DNA of 64,000 nucleotides from Pseudomonas sp. HN11 (GTDB lineage Bacteria; Pseudomonadota; Gammaproteobacteria; Pseudomonadales; Pseudomonadaceae). A program made the position numbers and the translations under genes. The notes beneath the pieces are model-generated. The model was given only the letters and a program-made list of their open reading frames with translations, was not told the origin of the DNA and ran no database searches. This document shows positions 27,937 through 36,177 of this stretch, in pieces (the stretch's first letter is position 1; the number at the start of each line of letters is the position of its first letter). The stretch covers positions 1,189,001 through 1,253,000 of the forward strand of contig NZ_CP089985.1 of the NCBI RefSeq assembly GCF_021390155.1. Reading direction: 5' to 3'.

Positions 27937-28343
27937 GCCATTCTACTATCCGCATCGCCGCGGCCCTCCTGATCGGCGCTGACGGCCAGACCCTGGTGGT
28001 GCGCAAGCGTGGCACCCGGGCCTTCATGCAACCCGGCGGCAAGATCGACGCCGGCGAGCAGCCTGCCGAGGCCCTGGCCCGTGAGCTGCACGAAGAGCTG
28101 AACCTGCGTATCGAGCCAAGCGCAGCGGTCTACCTGGGAAAATTTTCTGCGCCGGCCGTCAACGAGCCCGGTTTCACCGTGGAAGCCGAGTTGTTCCAGG
28201 TGCAGATCGATGTGGCGGTCATGCCTGCCGCCGAGATTGAAGAAGTGCGCTGGATCGACCCGGCCGGTGACGGCGGCCTGCAATTGGCCCCACTGACACG
28301 GGATCTGATCCTGCCGTTTTATCGCGCCTCGCTCACGGCATGA
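27933..28343 (+). CDS. Nudix hydrolase
   Basis: 136 residues. The Nudix box is complete: GGKIDAGEQPAEALARELHEEL (34 to about 56) fits G-x5-E-x7-REUXEEXGU up to the last glycine. Such proteins hydrolyse nucleoside diphosphate derivatives, often as house-cleaning enzymes; the substrate is not predictable. It overlaps both neighbours by four bases (ATGA at 27933-27936 and at 28340-28343), so the HD-GYP, Nudix and acetyltransferase genes form one translationally coupled unit. Confidence 0.9.
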   Translation: MSHSTIRIAAALLIGADGQTLVVRKRGTRAFMQPGGKIDAGEQPAEALARELHEELNLRIEPSAAVYLGKFSAPAVNEPGFTVEAELFQVQIDVAVMPAAEIEEVRWIDPAGDGGLQLAPLTRDLILPFYRASLTA

Positions 28344-28843
28344 TCATTCGCACGCTGGGGGCCAGCGACGCCGAGGCGTATCGGGCGTTGATGCTGGAGG
28401 CGTATGGCGCCTATCCCCAGGCGTTCACCTCCAGCGTGGCGGAGCGTGCGGCAATGCCGCTCAGTTGGTGGGAAAAACGCTTGAGCAGCCCGTTGGATTG
28501 CTTGCTCGGTGTTTTTGTTGATGACGAGCTGGCCGGTATTGTCGGCCTGGCGTTTGAGCCGCGAGAGAAAGCGCGGCACAAGGTGACGCTGTTCGGCATG
28601 TACGTGAATACGGCCCATCAGCAACAGGGCCTGGGGCGCCGGTTGGTCGAGGCCGCGTTGGACGAAGCGCGCAAACAGCCGCGCCTCAAAGTGATCCAAC
28701 TGACGGTCACCGCCGGCAATGACCCGGCCTTTGGCCTGTACCAACGCTGCGGCTTCATCCAGTACGGCCTGGAGCCGCTGGCGGTGCGGGTCGGTGTGGA
28801 TTACTTCGATAAGATCCACATGTGGCGCGAGCTTGCGCTCTAG
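28340..28843 (+). CDS. GNAT-family N-acetyltransferase
   Basis: 167 residues with the GNAT core: beta4 KVTLFGMYVN, the acetyl-CoA loop QQQGLGRRLVEAAL (about 95-108) and the C-terminal LYQRCGFIQYG. The acceptor is unknown. Start ATG 28340 overlaps the Nudix stop. Its stop codon TAG (28841-28843) and the stop of convergent metR share the palindrome CTAG, so no spacer or terminator separates the two genes. Confidence 0.88.
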   Translation: MIIRTLGASDAEAYRALMLEAYGAYPQAFTSSVAERAAMPLSWWEKRLSSPLDCLLGVFVDDELAGIVGLAFEPREKARHKVTLFGMYVNTAHQQQGLGRRLVEAALDEARKQPRLKVIQLTVTAGNDPAFGLYQRCGFIQYGLEPLAVRVGVDYFDKIHMWRELAL

Positions 28844-29757
28844 CGCACTGCGCTGACCCCATCCAGGGTGGAAAACGATGTGTCCTTGGCCGTCAGCAGG
28901 AAGTCGCGCATGTAGGGTGCATCCAGCATGTCCGCACGAATCCCCGCATACAAGGTGGCAAACAAACCTTTCTCACCCAGGCGCTTGGCCTTCACATAAC
29001 CACGCGAGCTGTACTCATGCAATGCCCAATGGGGCATGCCGCACACACCACGGCCGCTGGCCACCAGTTGCATCATCATCACCGACAGCTCGGACGTACG
29101 CACCTGGGCTGGTTCCACGTCGGCGGGTTCGAGGAAGCGCGTGAAGATGTCCAGGCGGTCGCGTTCGACGGGGTAGGTGATGAGGGTTTCGGTCAGCAAG
29201 TCTTCCGGCACGATGTACGCTTTGTTCGCCAGCGGATGCTGGTTAGCCACGGCTAGCATGGCTTCATAGGTGAACAGCGGTACATAGGTGATACCCGGCA
29301 GCTCCAGCGGGTCGGACGTGACCACCAGGTCCAGGTCGCCACGGGCCAGCGCCGGCAGCGGGGCAAAGGCGAAGCCGGAGGCCAGGTCCAGCTCGACTTC
29401 CGGCCACGCATCGCGGAACTGGTCGATGGTCGGCATCAGCCACTGGAAGCAACTGTGGCATTCGATTGCCATATGCAGGCGCCCGGCGGTGCCGCCGGCC
29501 AATCGTGCAATGTCACGCTCGGCGCCGCGCAGCAGTGGCAGGGTGGCGTCGGCCAGTTGCAGCAGACGCAGGCCGGCGCTGGTGAAGCGCAGCGGCTTGG
29601 TCTTGCGCACGAACAATGGCATACCCAGGCGCTCTTCCAGCTCCTTGAACTGGTGAGACAGCGCCGACTGCGTCAGGTGCAGGCGCTCGGCGGCTTCCAC
29701 CAGGCTGTCGGCTTCGCGCAGCGCGTGCAGGGTCTTGAGGTGGCGGATCTCGAGCAT
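28840..29757 (-). CDS. metR: LysR-type regulator of methionine biosynthesis, MetR
   Basis: 305 residues. The N-terminal helix-turn-helix ([40 protein letters not shown]) is strongly MetR-like, and the effector domain follows ([13 protein letters not shown] region at [15 protein letters not shown]). MetR activates metE and related genes, with homocysteine as coactivator. ATG 29757 is followed upstream by a 179-base gap to the divergent hydrolase. Its 3' end is fused stop-to-stop with the GNAT gene. Confidence 0.9.
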   Translation of the reverse strand: MLEIRHLKTLHALREADSLVEAAERLHLTQSALSHQFKELEERLGMPLFVRKTKPLRFTSAGLRLLQLADATLPLLRGAERDIARLAGGTAGRLHMAIECHSCFQWLMPTIDQFRDAWPEVELDLASGFAFAPLPALARGDLDLVVTSDPLELPGITYVPLFTYEAMLAVANQHPLANKAYIVPEDLLTETLITYPVERDRLDIFTRFLEPADVEPAQVRTSELSVMMMQLVASGRGVCGMPHWALHEYSSRGYVKAKRLGEKGLFATLYAGIRADMLDAPYMRDFLLTAKDTSFSTLDGVSAVR

Positions 29758-29936
29758 GGGTTCTCCATGAATAAAATTTGTGAGGAGTTGGAATGGCGTG
29801 AGTTTGTCTCATGTTGTCGTGCCTGTCGACTGACCATTGGGCACTCTTCATCAAACTGTCATGCAACTGTGGCAGCGCGCTTGAACAAACTTCATCAGAC
29901 TCGCGCTCTACTGGGGTTCTGCGTTTCGGTGTTTTC

Positions 29937-30956
29937 ATGCGTGTGTTGCTTTTACTGGCCGCTCTCTTGTTCGGCCTGCCGTCTTTTGCGGCTTCTCGAT
30001 GTGACGTCAATGTCCCGACCCAAACGGTCGACCTGGCTCAGGTGAGCATCGCCTACCAGAGTATCGGCAGCGCGTCCGACCCTGCCTTGCTGCTGGTGAT
30101 GGGCCTGGGCGGGCAGTTGATCCACTGGCCCGACGAAGTCGTCGTCGCCCTGTGCCAACAAGGTTTTCGGGTGATCCGCTACGACAACCGTGACGTTGGC
30201 CTGTCGACTTGGCGCCAGACACCGGCCAATGCCAACCTGACCTTTGAAGTACTGCGCTACAAGCTTGGCCTGCCAGTGGCGGCGCCCTACACGTTGACCG
30301 ACATGGCCGATGACGCCATCGGCCTGATGGACGCGTTGCAGATCCAGCAATTCCACGTGCTGGGCGCGAGCATGGGCGGCATGATCGCCCAGCACCTGGC
30401 AGCCATGGCGCCACAGCGGGTGGAGAGCCTTACGCTGATCATGACCAGCTCCGGCGCCGAAGGCTTGCCGGCGCCGAACGCGGCGTTGGTGCAACTGTTG
30501 TCGCGGCGCAGCGCGCCCAATCGTGAAGTGGCCCTGGAACAGCAAGCGGATTTGCTGGCGGCGTTGGGCAGTCCGAACGTGACGGATGATCGCCAGGCGC
30601 TGTTGCACCAGGCGGCGCTGTCCTACGACCGAGCCTTCAACCCGGACGGCGTGAAGCGTCAGATCATGGCGATCCTCGCAGAACCGAGCCGAGTGCCGTT
30701 GCTCAACCAACTGCGCGTGCCTACATTAGTCGTGCACGGTACCGCCGACCCGCTGTTGCCGGTGATGCACGGCGTGCACCTGGCGGCGCATATCCAGGGT
30801 AGCCAGTTGAAGCTGATCCCCGGCATGGCCCATCGTTTCCAGGAAGCGTTCAAGGCGCCCTTGCTGACGGCAGTGTTGCCGTACCTGCAAGCCCATCGCG
30901 AAGATGCGGCGCACTGGGCGCAGATTGACCTGGGCGAGCCTTCGAAGGTGCTGTGA
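29937..30956 (+). CDS. Exported alpha/beta hydrolase
   Basis: 339 residues from ATG 29937. A clear signal peptide ([19 protein letters not shown]) fixes this start in preference to longer open-frame starts. The fold shows [15 protein letters not shown] (oxyanion region), the nucleophile elbow GASMGGMIA, an acid in HGTADPLLP, and the histidine in GMAHRF. It is probably a periplasmic esterase or amidase; the substrate is unknown. Its divergence from metR is probably coincidental. Confidence 0.85.
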   Translation: MRVLLLLAALLFGLPSFAASRCDVNVPTQTVDLAQVSIAYQSIGSASDPALLLVMGLGGQLIHWPDEVVVALCQQGFRVIRYDNRDVGLSTWRQTPANANLTFEVLRYKLGLPVAAPYTLTDMADDAIGLMDALQIQQFHVLGASMGGMIAQHLAAMAPQRVESLTLIMTSSGAEGLPAPNAALVQLLSRRSAPNREVALEQQADLLAALGSPNVTDDRQALLHQAALSYDRAFNPDGVKRQIMAILAEPSRVPLLNQLRVPTLVVHGTADPLLPVMHGVHLAAHIQGSQLKLIPGMAHRFQEAFKAPLLTAVLPYLQAHREDAAHWAQIDLGEPSKVL

Positions 30957-31011
30957 CATTGGTGTATCGTGCAACCTTTGTGGCCCATTTGTGCCTGCGA
31001 GGTTGCCCACC

Positions 31012-31665
31012 ATGAGTACTCCCCTGAAAATCGATTTCGTCAGTGACGTGTCCTGCCCCTGGTGCATCATCGGCCTGCGCGGCCTGACCGAAGCCCTTGA
31101 TCAGCTTGGCGCCGAAGTACAGGCCGAGATCCATTTCCAGCCGTTCGAACTGAACCCGAACATGCCCGCCGAGGGGCAGAACATCGTCGAGCACATCACC
31201 GAAAAATACGGCTCCACTGCCGAAGAATCCCAGGCCAACCGTGCGCGTATCCGCGACATGGGCGCCGAGCTGGGCTTTGCCTTTCGTACCGATGGCCAGA
31301 GTCGCATCTACAACACCTTCGACGCCCACCGCCTGCTGCATTGGGCCGGGCTGGAAGGCTTGCAGTACAACCTCAAGGAAGCGTTGTTCAAGGCGTACTT
31401 CACCGATGGCCAGGATCCGTCCGACCACGCCACCCTGGCGATCATCGCCGAAAGCGTCGGCCTGGATATCCAGCGTGCGGCCGAGATTCTTGCCTGCGAT
31501 GAATACGCCGCCGAAGTCCGTGAACAAGAGCAGCTGTGGATCTCCCGTGGCGTGACCTCGGTGCCGACCATCGTGTTCAACGATCAGTACGCCGTCAGCG
31601 GCGGCCAGCCGGCGGAAGCCTTTGTAGGGGCGATCCGCCAGATCATCAACGACGCGAAAAACTAA
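31012..31665 (+). CDS. FrnE-like DsbA-family oxidoreductase
   Basis: 217 residues. The thioredoxin-fold active site CPWC is in [12 protein letters not shown] (residue 15 onward), with the cis-Pro region as SVPTIVFND and the family marker [10 protein letters not shown]. There is no signal peptide, so it acts in the cytoplasm. FrnE relatives catalyse thiol-disulfide exchange and are linked to oxidative stress tolerance in some bacteria. ATG 31012 follows GAGG at 10 to 13 bases. The gene lies 55 bases after the hydrolase. Confidence 0.88.
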   Translation: MSTPLKIDFVSDVSCPWCIIGLRGLTEALDQLGAEVQAEIHFQPFELNPNMPAEGQNIVEHITEKYGSTAEESQANRARIRDMGAELGFAFRTDGQSRIYNTFDAHRLLHWAGLEGLQYNLKEALFKAYFTDGQDPSDHATLAIIAESVGLDIQRAAEILACDEYAAEVREQEQLWISRGVTSVPTIVFNDQYAVSGGQPAEAFVGAIRQIINDAKN

Positions 31666-31714
31666 AGCCGATCACGCTCCCACATTAGCCAGTCACCGTC
31701 TTCAAGAGTGGTGC

Positions 31715-31730
31715 TGGCCCGTCCCTTGCA
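31715..31730 (+). promoter_or_regulatory. Sigma-54 (-24/-12) promoter of the ureohydrolase-SMR operon
   Basis: TGGCCCGTCCCTTGCA differs from the consensus TGGCACG-N4-TTGCW at one core position. The invariant GG and GC are exactly 10 bases apart. The start of transcription would be near 31741, 20 bases before the TTG start codon. A sigma-54 promoter fits a nitrogen-related function. Confidence 0.65.
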
Positions 31731-31761
31731 TTGACCCCCTAAAGCCTTAGGGGACACTGCC

Positions 31762-32682
31762 TTGAACATTCTCGACCTCGACCACAGCCTCACCGGCCAG
31801 GCACCGATCGCCCGGCGTTTGGCCAGCGGCCGTGCCACGCGTATCGACCTGTTGGACCTGGGCCCGAAACTGCGCCTGTGGTCCACCGAAAAAACCTGGA
31901 AGCGCTTCGCCGAACGCCTGGCCCAACGGCCTCGGCCGACGGACGCGCGACCGGAAATCCTGTTTGTCGGCTCCGGCGACTATCACCACCTCACACCGGC
32001 TTTTCTTGCCGACCTGAAGGAGCCCATCAGCCTGATCCACTTCGATAATCACCCCGACTGGGTGCGCTTTGCGCCCAAGCGTCACTGTGGTTCGTGGGTC
32101 AACCGCGCGTTGAAGATGCCGGCGATCAAACGCATCGTCACCCTCGGCCCGTGCAGCGACGACCTGCACAACCCGCAACTGCGCGGCGGCAACCTCGGTG
32201 CCCTCAAACGCGGGCACTTGCAACTGTTTCCCTGGCAGCATCCGCCGTCGAAAGTCTGGGGCCGGGTCGGGGACGGCGCCGGTCACCAGCAGCAGGAAAA
32301 CCACCTGTATTGGCGCAACCTGGCCGAGCTGGATTGGGCGGCGTTTCTCGATCAGCTGATCACCAGCCTGCCCACCGAGGCTATCTGGATCACTATCGAC
32401 AAAGACGTGCTCGCCAGTGAGGACGCGGCCACCAACTGGGACCAGGGCGGCATGCGCCTGACCCACCTGCTGCAAGCCTTGCGGGCCTTGGCAGCGCGCA
32501 AACGCATCATCGGCATTGACGTGTGTGGTGAGTTCGCCACGCCCGCCTTCAGCAATGCCTTCAAGCGTTGGGAAGCCAAGTCCGACCAGCCGCCACCCGA
32601 GCGCTGGAGCGCGGAAGATTTGCAGCGCAACGCGGCCACCAATGAAGCCCTGATCGACCTGTTTGAGGAGCTGTTCCCGTGA
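31762..32682 (+). CDS. Arginase/ureohydrolase-fold family protein
   Basis: 306 residues starting at TTG 31762, behind AGGGGA at 7 bases. Arginase-family metal ligands can be traced: GSGDYHHL near residue 73, HFDNHPDW (D-x-H-x-D, near 94), and TIDKDVL (D-x-D, near 213). Overall similarity to agmatinase or arginase is low, so it is a divergent member and the substrate is not assignable. It overlaps the first SMR-like gene by GTGA (32679-32682). The combination of ureohydrolase fold, transporter pair and sigma-54 promoter suggests handling of a guanidino or amine compound (inference). Confidence 0.75.
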   Translation: MNILDLDHSLTGQAPIARRLASGRATRIDLLDLGPKLRLWSTEKTWKRFAERLAQRPRPTDARPEILFVGSGDYHHLTPAFLADLKEPISLIHFDNHPDWVRFAPKRHCGSWVNRALKMPAIKRIVTLGPCSDDLHNPQLRGGNLGALKRGHLQLFPWQHPPSKVWGRVGDGAGHQQQENHLYWRNLAELDWAAFLDQLITSLPTEAIWITIDKDVLASEDAATNWDQGGMRLTHLLQALRALAARKRIIGIDVCGEFATPAFSNAFKRWEAKSDQPPPERWSAEDLQRNAATNEALIDLFEELFP

Positions 32683-33059
32683 CGTTGACCGTGGTGTTGC
32701 TGGTGGCGTTTTCCATTGTGCTCGACGTGATCGGCCAACTGTGTTTCAAGATCGGCCTGGACCGGTTGCCCGAGTTGGACGGTGGTTTCCGCCTGAATGC
32801 ATTCTGGGGCCAGGTCTTCAATGCGCCGTTGCTGTGGGCCGGGATCGGTGCCTATGCCATTGAGTTCTTCGTGTGGCTCGAAGCCCTGTCCCGTGCGCCG
32901 CTGAGCCTGCTGTTCCCGGCCGCGGCGCTGGCCTATTGCGGTGTAGTGCTGGCGGGCAAGGTGGTGCTGGGCGAAACCGTCAGCCGCCGCCGTTGGCTGG
33001 GGACGCTGGTAATCACCTTGGGCGTGATGTTGGTAGCCATTGCGGGGAGTCAGGCATGA
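32679..33059 (+). CDS. Small EamA/SMR-like membrane protein, first of a pair
   Basis: 126 residues with four hydrophobic segments, beginning at GTG 32679 inside the stop of the upstream gene. Features typical of small multidrug resistance or half-size EamA transporters are an early polar residue in helix 1 region (VLDVIGQLCFKIGL), an internal LEALSRAPLSLLFPAAAL segment and a short C-terminus. Its ATGA overlap with the next gene (33056-33059) and similar layout point to an obligate heterodimer, like MdtIJ or ArnEF. Confidence 0.8.
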   Translation: MTLTVVLLVAFSIVLDVIGQLCFKIGLDRLPELDGGFRLNAFWGQVFNAPLLWAGIGAYAIEFFVWLEALSRAPLSLLFPAAALAYCGVVLAGKVVLGETVSRRRWLGTLVITLGVMLVAIAGSQA

Positions 33060-33460
33060 GTACGCAAACCTTGAATAACGGATGGCTGCACGGGCGCTTC
33101 GGCACGGTGGTGCTGTGGGCTTTGTTGATCTGTACCGAAAGCGCCGGCCAGCTGTTTACCAAAGTGGCCGGCGACCAACTGGGGCAGATGGACTTGAGCT
33201 GGCAGTGGCTGGCTGACGTGGCGCGCAACCCTGGCATTCTGGCGGCCATCGCCAGCTACATCGGCGCTTTTTTCGTATGGATGCTGATCCTGCGGCGCAG
33301 CAGCCTGTCCCTGGCGTTTCCGCTGAGTTCACTGGTGTTTGTGGTGGTGCTGCTGGGGTCGTGGCTGGGGCTGGGGGAACATATCAGCCCGCTGCACTGG
33401 GTGGGGGTGGCGGTGATTATCGGCGGTATTGCGCTGCTGGCCGAAGGCGAAGAGAACTGA
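33056..33460 (+). CDS. Small EamA/SMR-like membrane protein, second of a pair
   Basis: 134 residues from ATG 33056. Four hydrophobic segments align with those of the preceding gene: CTESAGQLFTKVAG matches its VLDVIGQLCFKIG, and LRRSSLSLAFPLSSLVF matches its LSRAPLSLLFPAAAL. The acidic residue in helix 1 (CTES) is the position used for proton-coupled export in SMR proteins. The pair is expected to form one inner-membrane exporter. The gene is followed by a REP-like hairpin and then the convergent desaturase. Confidence 0.8.
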   Translation: MSTQTLNNGWLHGRFGTVVLWALLICTESAGQLFTKVAGDQLGQMDLSWQWLADVARNPGILAAIASYIGAFFVWMLILRRSSLSLAFPLSSLVFVVVLLGSWLGLGEHISPLHWVGVAVIIGGIALLAEGEEN

Positions 33461-33478
33461 TCACTCTGGCCTGGTTTT

Positions 33479-33539
33479 TGTGGTGAGCGGGCTTGTCGGG
33501 TCGCCGCATCGCCCGCGCAGGGCAAGCCTGCTCACCACA
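33479..33539. repeat. REP-like inverted repeat between convergent genes
   Basis: Arms of 17 bases (33479-33495 and 33523-33539) pair with one mismatch. The TGGTGAGCGGGCTTG type is a common REP arm in fluorescent pseudomonads. It sits between the stops of the SMR pair and the desaturase and could act as a two-way transcription stop. Confidence 0.65.
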
Positions 33540-33554
33540 AGGAGTGGGGGCAGG

Positions 33555-34421
33555 TCAGGGTTTGCGGTGCGCCACCAAAAAACCTAGACCATGGGACACC
33601 GAAATCTCCTTCACCCCCGCCTCACGCTGTTGCTCGGCAATCTCCCGATGAAATGCCTTCACTTTGGTCCAGTGCATCTTCGGTCGGTAGTGGTGCTCGG
33701 CGTGATAGCCGTTGTTCATCCAGATCAGGTTGTACAGCACGCTGTAGGAACTTACGCCCCAGGCAATCGGCTGGTCCGGGTTGCCGCCGAAGTGTTCGTA
33801 GTAGCCATTGAGCGATGACAGGCACTGGCCCAGGTACCAGAACGGCAACAGCCACAGCACCGCCTGCCAGTTGTAGAACGCCAGCGCGATATAGAACGCC
33901 ACGGTCACCCCGATCTCGACCTTGACCCAGCGCGCGTCCGCCGGGCGTTTGCGCTTCATCTCGTCATAGAACGGCTTGGGGTCGTCGCGGAAAAAGCTCA
34001 GGAAGGTATAGGCCCAGGGATTTTCCGGCTGGCCATCCTTCCCGCGTTGGTAGATCGACAACGGGTCGATGGTTTTACCGTCCGGCCCTGGCAGGTCGGC
34101 GTTGCCACGGTGATGGCGGTTGTGGATGTCGCGGTAGAGCGTCTGGGAAAAGCCGATGGTCACCGACAGCAGCAGGTCGAACGCCCGGTTCATCGCACGC
34201 AGGCTGAAGTAGGCATTGTGGATCTGGTTGTGGGAGATGCTGTTGATGCTCCACGACAGGCTGATCGCATAGACCAGCGCCAGGGGCACCAGCGCCCACC
34301 AGCTCAGGCTATTGAAGGCAGCAACCAGCCAGACGACAAAGACAAAGTGCACCAGGCCCAAGGCGATGGGCACCAGGTCCCAGAGCGAGTGATGCAACAG
34401 GCGGTAAGCGGGGCGAGCCAT
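33555..34421 (-). CDS. Membrane fatty acid desaturase family protein
   Basis: 288 residues with hydrophobic helices. The three histidine clusters that bind the di-iron centre are present: SHNQIHN (about 63-69), HNRHHRGN (about 100) and HAEHHYRP (about 244). These proteins hydroxylate or desaturate acyl chains or related hydrophobic substrates at the inner membrane. ATG 34421 is 55 bases downstream of the MipA-like gene on the same strand. The substrate is unknown. Confidence 0.85.
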   Translation of the reverse strand: MARPAYRLLHHSLWDLVPIALGLVHFVFVVWLVAAFNSLSWWALVPLALVYAISLSWSINSISHNQIHNAYFSLRAMNRAFDLLLSVTIGFSQTLYRDIHNRHHRGNADLPGPDGKTIDPLSIYQRGKDGQPENPWAYTFLSFFRDDPKPFYDEMKRKRPADARWVKVEIGVTVAFYIALAFYNWQAVLWLLPFWYLGQCLSSLNGYYEHFGGNPDQPIAWGVSSYSVLYNLIWMNNGYHAEHHYRPKMHWTKVKAFHREIAEQQREAGVKEISVSHGLGFLVAHRKP

Positions 34422-34476
34422 GAAGAATGTCCTGGAAAAATGGATTCCAAGACGTCATTGCAAACCCCAGACCAAC

Positions 34477-35247
34477 CTAGTCGAACTTGTAGCTGATAGC
34501 CGTCTGCACCTGGCCCTGGTTCACTTCGCCGGTCTGCCGGACGATGCTGCTGTCGGCCGCCGAGCCGACGAGGTGAACCCAACTGGCGCTGGTCAGCAAT
34601 GACCATTTGGCCGCCAGGGGAAACTCGAAACTCTGAGTCAGCGTCAGGTTCTGGAAGCCGCCGCTGGCGTGGTAGGGGCGAAAGCCCGTGGCGGCGGCCT
34701 CGTTGTCATCCACGCCGAAAAACGTGTTGGTCTGGCGTGCGTCGGCAAAATGCGCGACCAGGCCGCTGCTGCCGATAATCCCGCCACCCAGGGGATAGCC
34801 CAGTTCGCCGCCGACTTTGCCCAAGGCACCGCTTTGCGAATGCCCACCGCCCACGGCTTGCCCCAGTTGCGCGTACACCCGCCAGAAATCAGCCGGGGCG
34901 TATTGGATGAAACCACCGATTTCCGCCATGTCCGACACATTGCGCAGGCCCTGGAGATCGCCATTGGACGTACGCCCCGACAGGTAATTGATATAGGGGC
35001 CGGCGGTCAGCCCCTGGGTATTGAGCGCGCTCCAGGTCAAGCCGTCATCGGTGCTCAGGCTGACATCGCCCCAGTCCAGGTCGAAATAGGGAACGGGCCG
35101 CGTTTCGTAGTGGCTGCCGGTAGGGTCATGAGGCTGGTAGCTGATGCCTGCGCCCACTTCGCCGGTGATGCCTTCGGCCACGGCAGCGTTTGAAAAGCTC
35201 CACAGGCCAAGCAAACCAACGAATGCAGCGCATGTGATCCTGAACAT
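34477..35247 (-). CDS. MipA/OmpV-family outer membrane protein
   Basis: 256 residues from ATG 35247, with AAGGAA upstream; the open frame continues further but without a ribosome site. A signal peptide (FVGLLGLWSFSNAAVA) is followed by amphipathic beta strands and a C-terminus of SYKFD type ending in an aromatic residue, as in outer-membrane barrels. MipA relatives interact with lytic transglycosylases or act as porin-like scaffolds; the role here is unassigned. It is transcribed toward the desaturase and away from the six-gene cluster. Confidence 0.8.
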   Translation of the reverse strand: MFRITCAAFVGLLGLWSFSNAAVAEGITGEVGAGISYQPHDPTGSHYETRPVPYFDLDWGDVSLSTDDGLTWSALNTQGLTAGPYINYLSGRTSNGDLQGLRNVSDMAEIGGFIQYAPADFWRVYAQLGQAVGGGHSQSGALGKVGGELGYPLGGGIIGSSGLVAHFADARQTNTFFGVDDNEAAATGFRPYHASGGFQNLTLTQSFEFPLAAKWSLLTSASWVHLVGSAADSSIVRQTGEVNQGQVQTAISYKFD

Positions 35248-35321
35248 GGTCACGGTTCCTTGATTGAATACGTGCGCATGAACGCGCGAAGGGGCGCTGG
35301 TGCGCAAGCACTCATCTTGTT

Positions 35322-35356
35322 TGTAGCAAGCTACAAAAATTGTAGCTCCCGCGACA
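35322..35356 (+). promoter_or_regulatory. Two inverted repeats, candidate activator sites of the six-gene cluster
   Basis: Site 1 is TGTAGC-AA-GCTACA (35322-35335), extendable to 7-base arms. Site 2 is TGTAGC-TCCC-GCGACA (35341-35356), with one mismatch. They lie about 55 to 90 bases upstream of the -24 element, where NtrC-type activators usually bind. Binding by the cluster's own regulator is an inference; the mipA-like gene on the other side could also use them. Confidence 0.5.
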
Positions 35357-35409
35357 CAGATCCCGTTGTGAATCGAACAAACCCCCAGCCCCGCTGGGCG
35401 CTGGCCAGT

Positions 35410-35425
35410 TGGCACACTCCCTGCT
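35410..35425 (+). promoter_or_regulatory. Sigma-54 (-24/-12) promoter of the six-gene cluster
   Basis: TGGCACACTCCCTGCT has the full -24 TGGCAC, GG and GC exactly 10 bases apart, and CTGCT for TTGCW at -12. Transcription would start near 35436, 40 bases before the first gene. The last gene of this operon is a sigma-54 activator, which makes the assignment more credible. Confidence 0.65.
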
Positions 35426-35475
35426 CTACCCCTTGTTGCAAGCGCACACAGCGCGCTCCTCCAAGGTAAACAACG

Positions 35476-36177
35476 ATGATCCACTGGCATATCGTGTGTG
35501 ACTTCGACGGGACCATCACCCCCACCGATGTCATCGACAACGTCCTCCAACGCTTCGCCGGCCCCGAGTGGGAAACCATCGAACAGGAATGGCTGGATGG
35601 GCATATCGGTTCACGCGAATGCCTGAGCCGCCAACTGGCACTGATCAAGGCCACCCCCTCCGAACTGCTGGCGTATTTCGACAGCGTCGAGATCGACCCG
35701 GACTTCCCCGACTTCGTCGATCACGTGATCGGCCTGGGGGCGTCCATCGAAGTGGTCAGCGACGGCATCGAGCAGGGCATCGCGCGGATCCTGTCGCGCA
35801 ACTACGTGACCTTGCTGCCGATCCTCGCCAACCGCCTGCGCCAGGTCGATCAGAACAGCTGGCGCATCGACTTCCCATATGCCAGCGATGCCTGCCGCGC
35901 TGCCTCCGGCAACTGCAAGTGCAAGTCCACCCCGCGCAACAAGCGCGTGCTGGTGATCGGCGATGGCAAGTCGGACATGTGCGTGGCCTCCACCGCCGAC
36001 TTCGTGTTCGCCAAGGGCAGCCTCGCCGACTACTGCGTGGCCAACCAGATCCCTCATGCGCGCTTCGACACCTTTGCCGAAGTGCCTGCGCTGCTGGCTC
36101 TACTGCCACAAGGCATCGCCGCCAACGCCACCTCCTTTACTGCTGCCGACAATCAGGAACTCTTCCACCATGTCTGA
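35476..36177 (+). CDS. MtnX-like HAD-superfamily phosphatase
   Basis: 233 residues. The HAD motif I nucleophile is CDFDGTITPTD (Asp9, Asp11), motif II lies in EVVSDGIEQG (Ser94 region), and motif III/IV is VLVIGDGKSDMCVA. The layout resembles MtnX-type 2,3-diketo-5-methylthiopentyl phosphatase and phosphoserine phosphatase relatives. No other methionine-salvage genes are present, so it more likely dephosphorylates an intermediate of this cluster. ATG 35476 has AAGG 9 bases upstream. It overlaps the aminotransferase gene by 8 bases. Confidence 0.82.
   Translation: MIHWHIVCDFDGTITPTDVIDNVLQRFAGPEWETIEQEWLDGHIGSRECLSRQLALIKATPSELLAYFDSVEIDPDFPDFVDHVIGLGASIEVVSDGIEQGIARILSRNYVTLLPILANRLRQVDQNSWRIDFPYASDACRAASGNCKCKSTPRNKRVLVIGDGKSDMCVASTADFVFAKGSLADYCVANQIPHARFDTFAEVPALLALLPQGIAANATSFTAADNQELFHHV

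Noticed and set aside
35248..35604. Upstream extension of the MipA-like reading frame
   Set aside because: The signal peptide and AAGGAA ribosome site place the start at 35247; the extension would run into the divergent phosphatase gene and the sigma-54 promoter.
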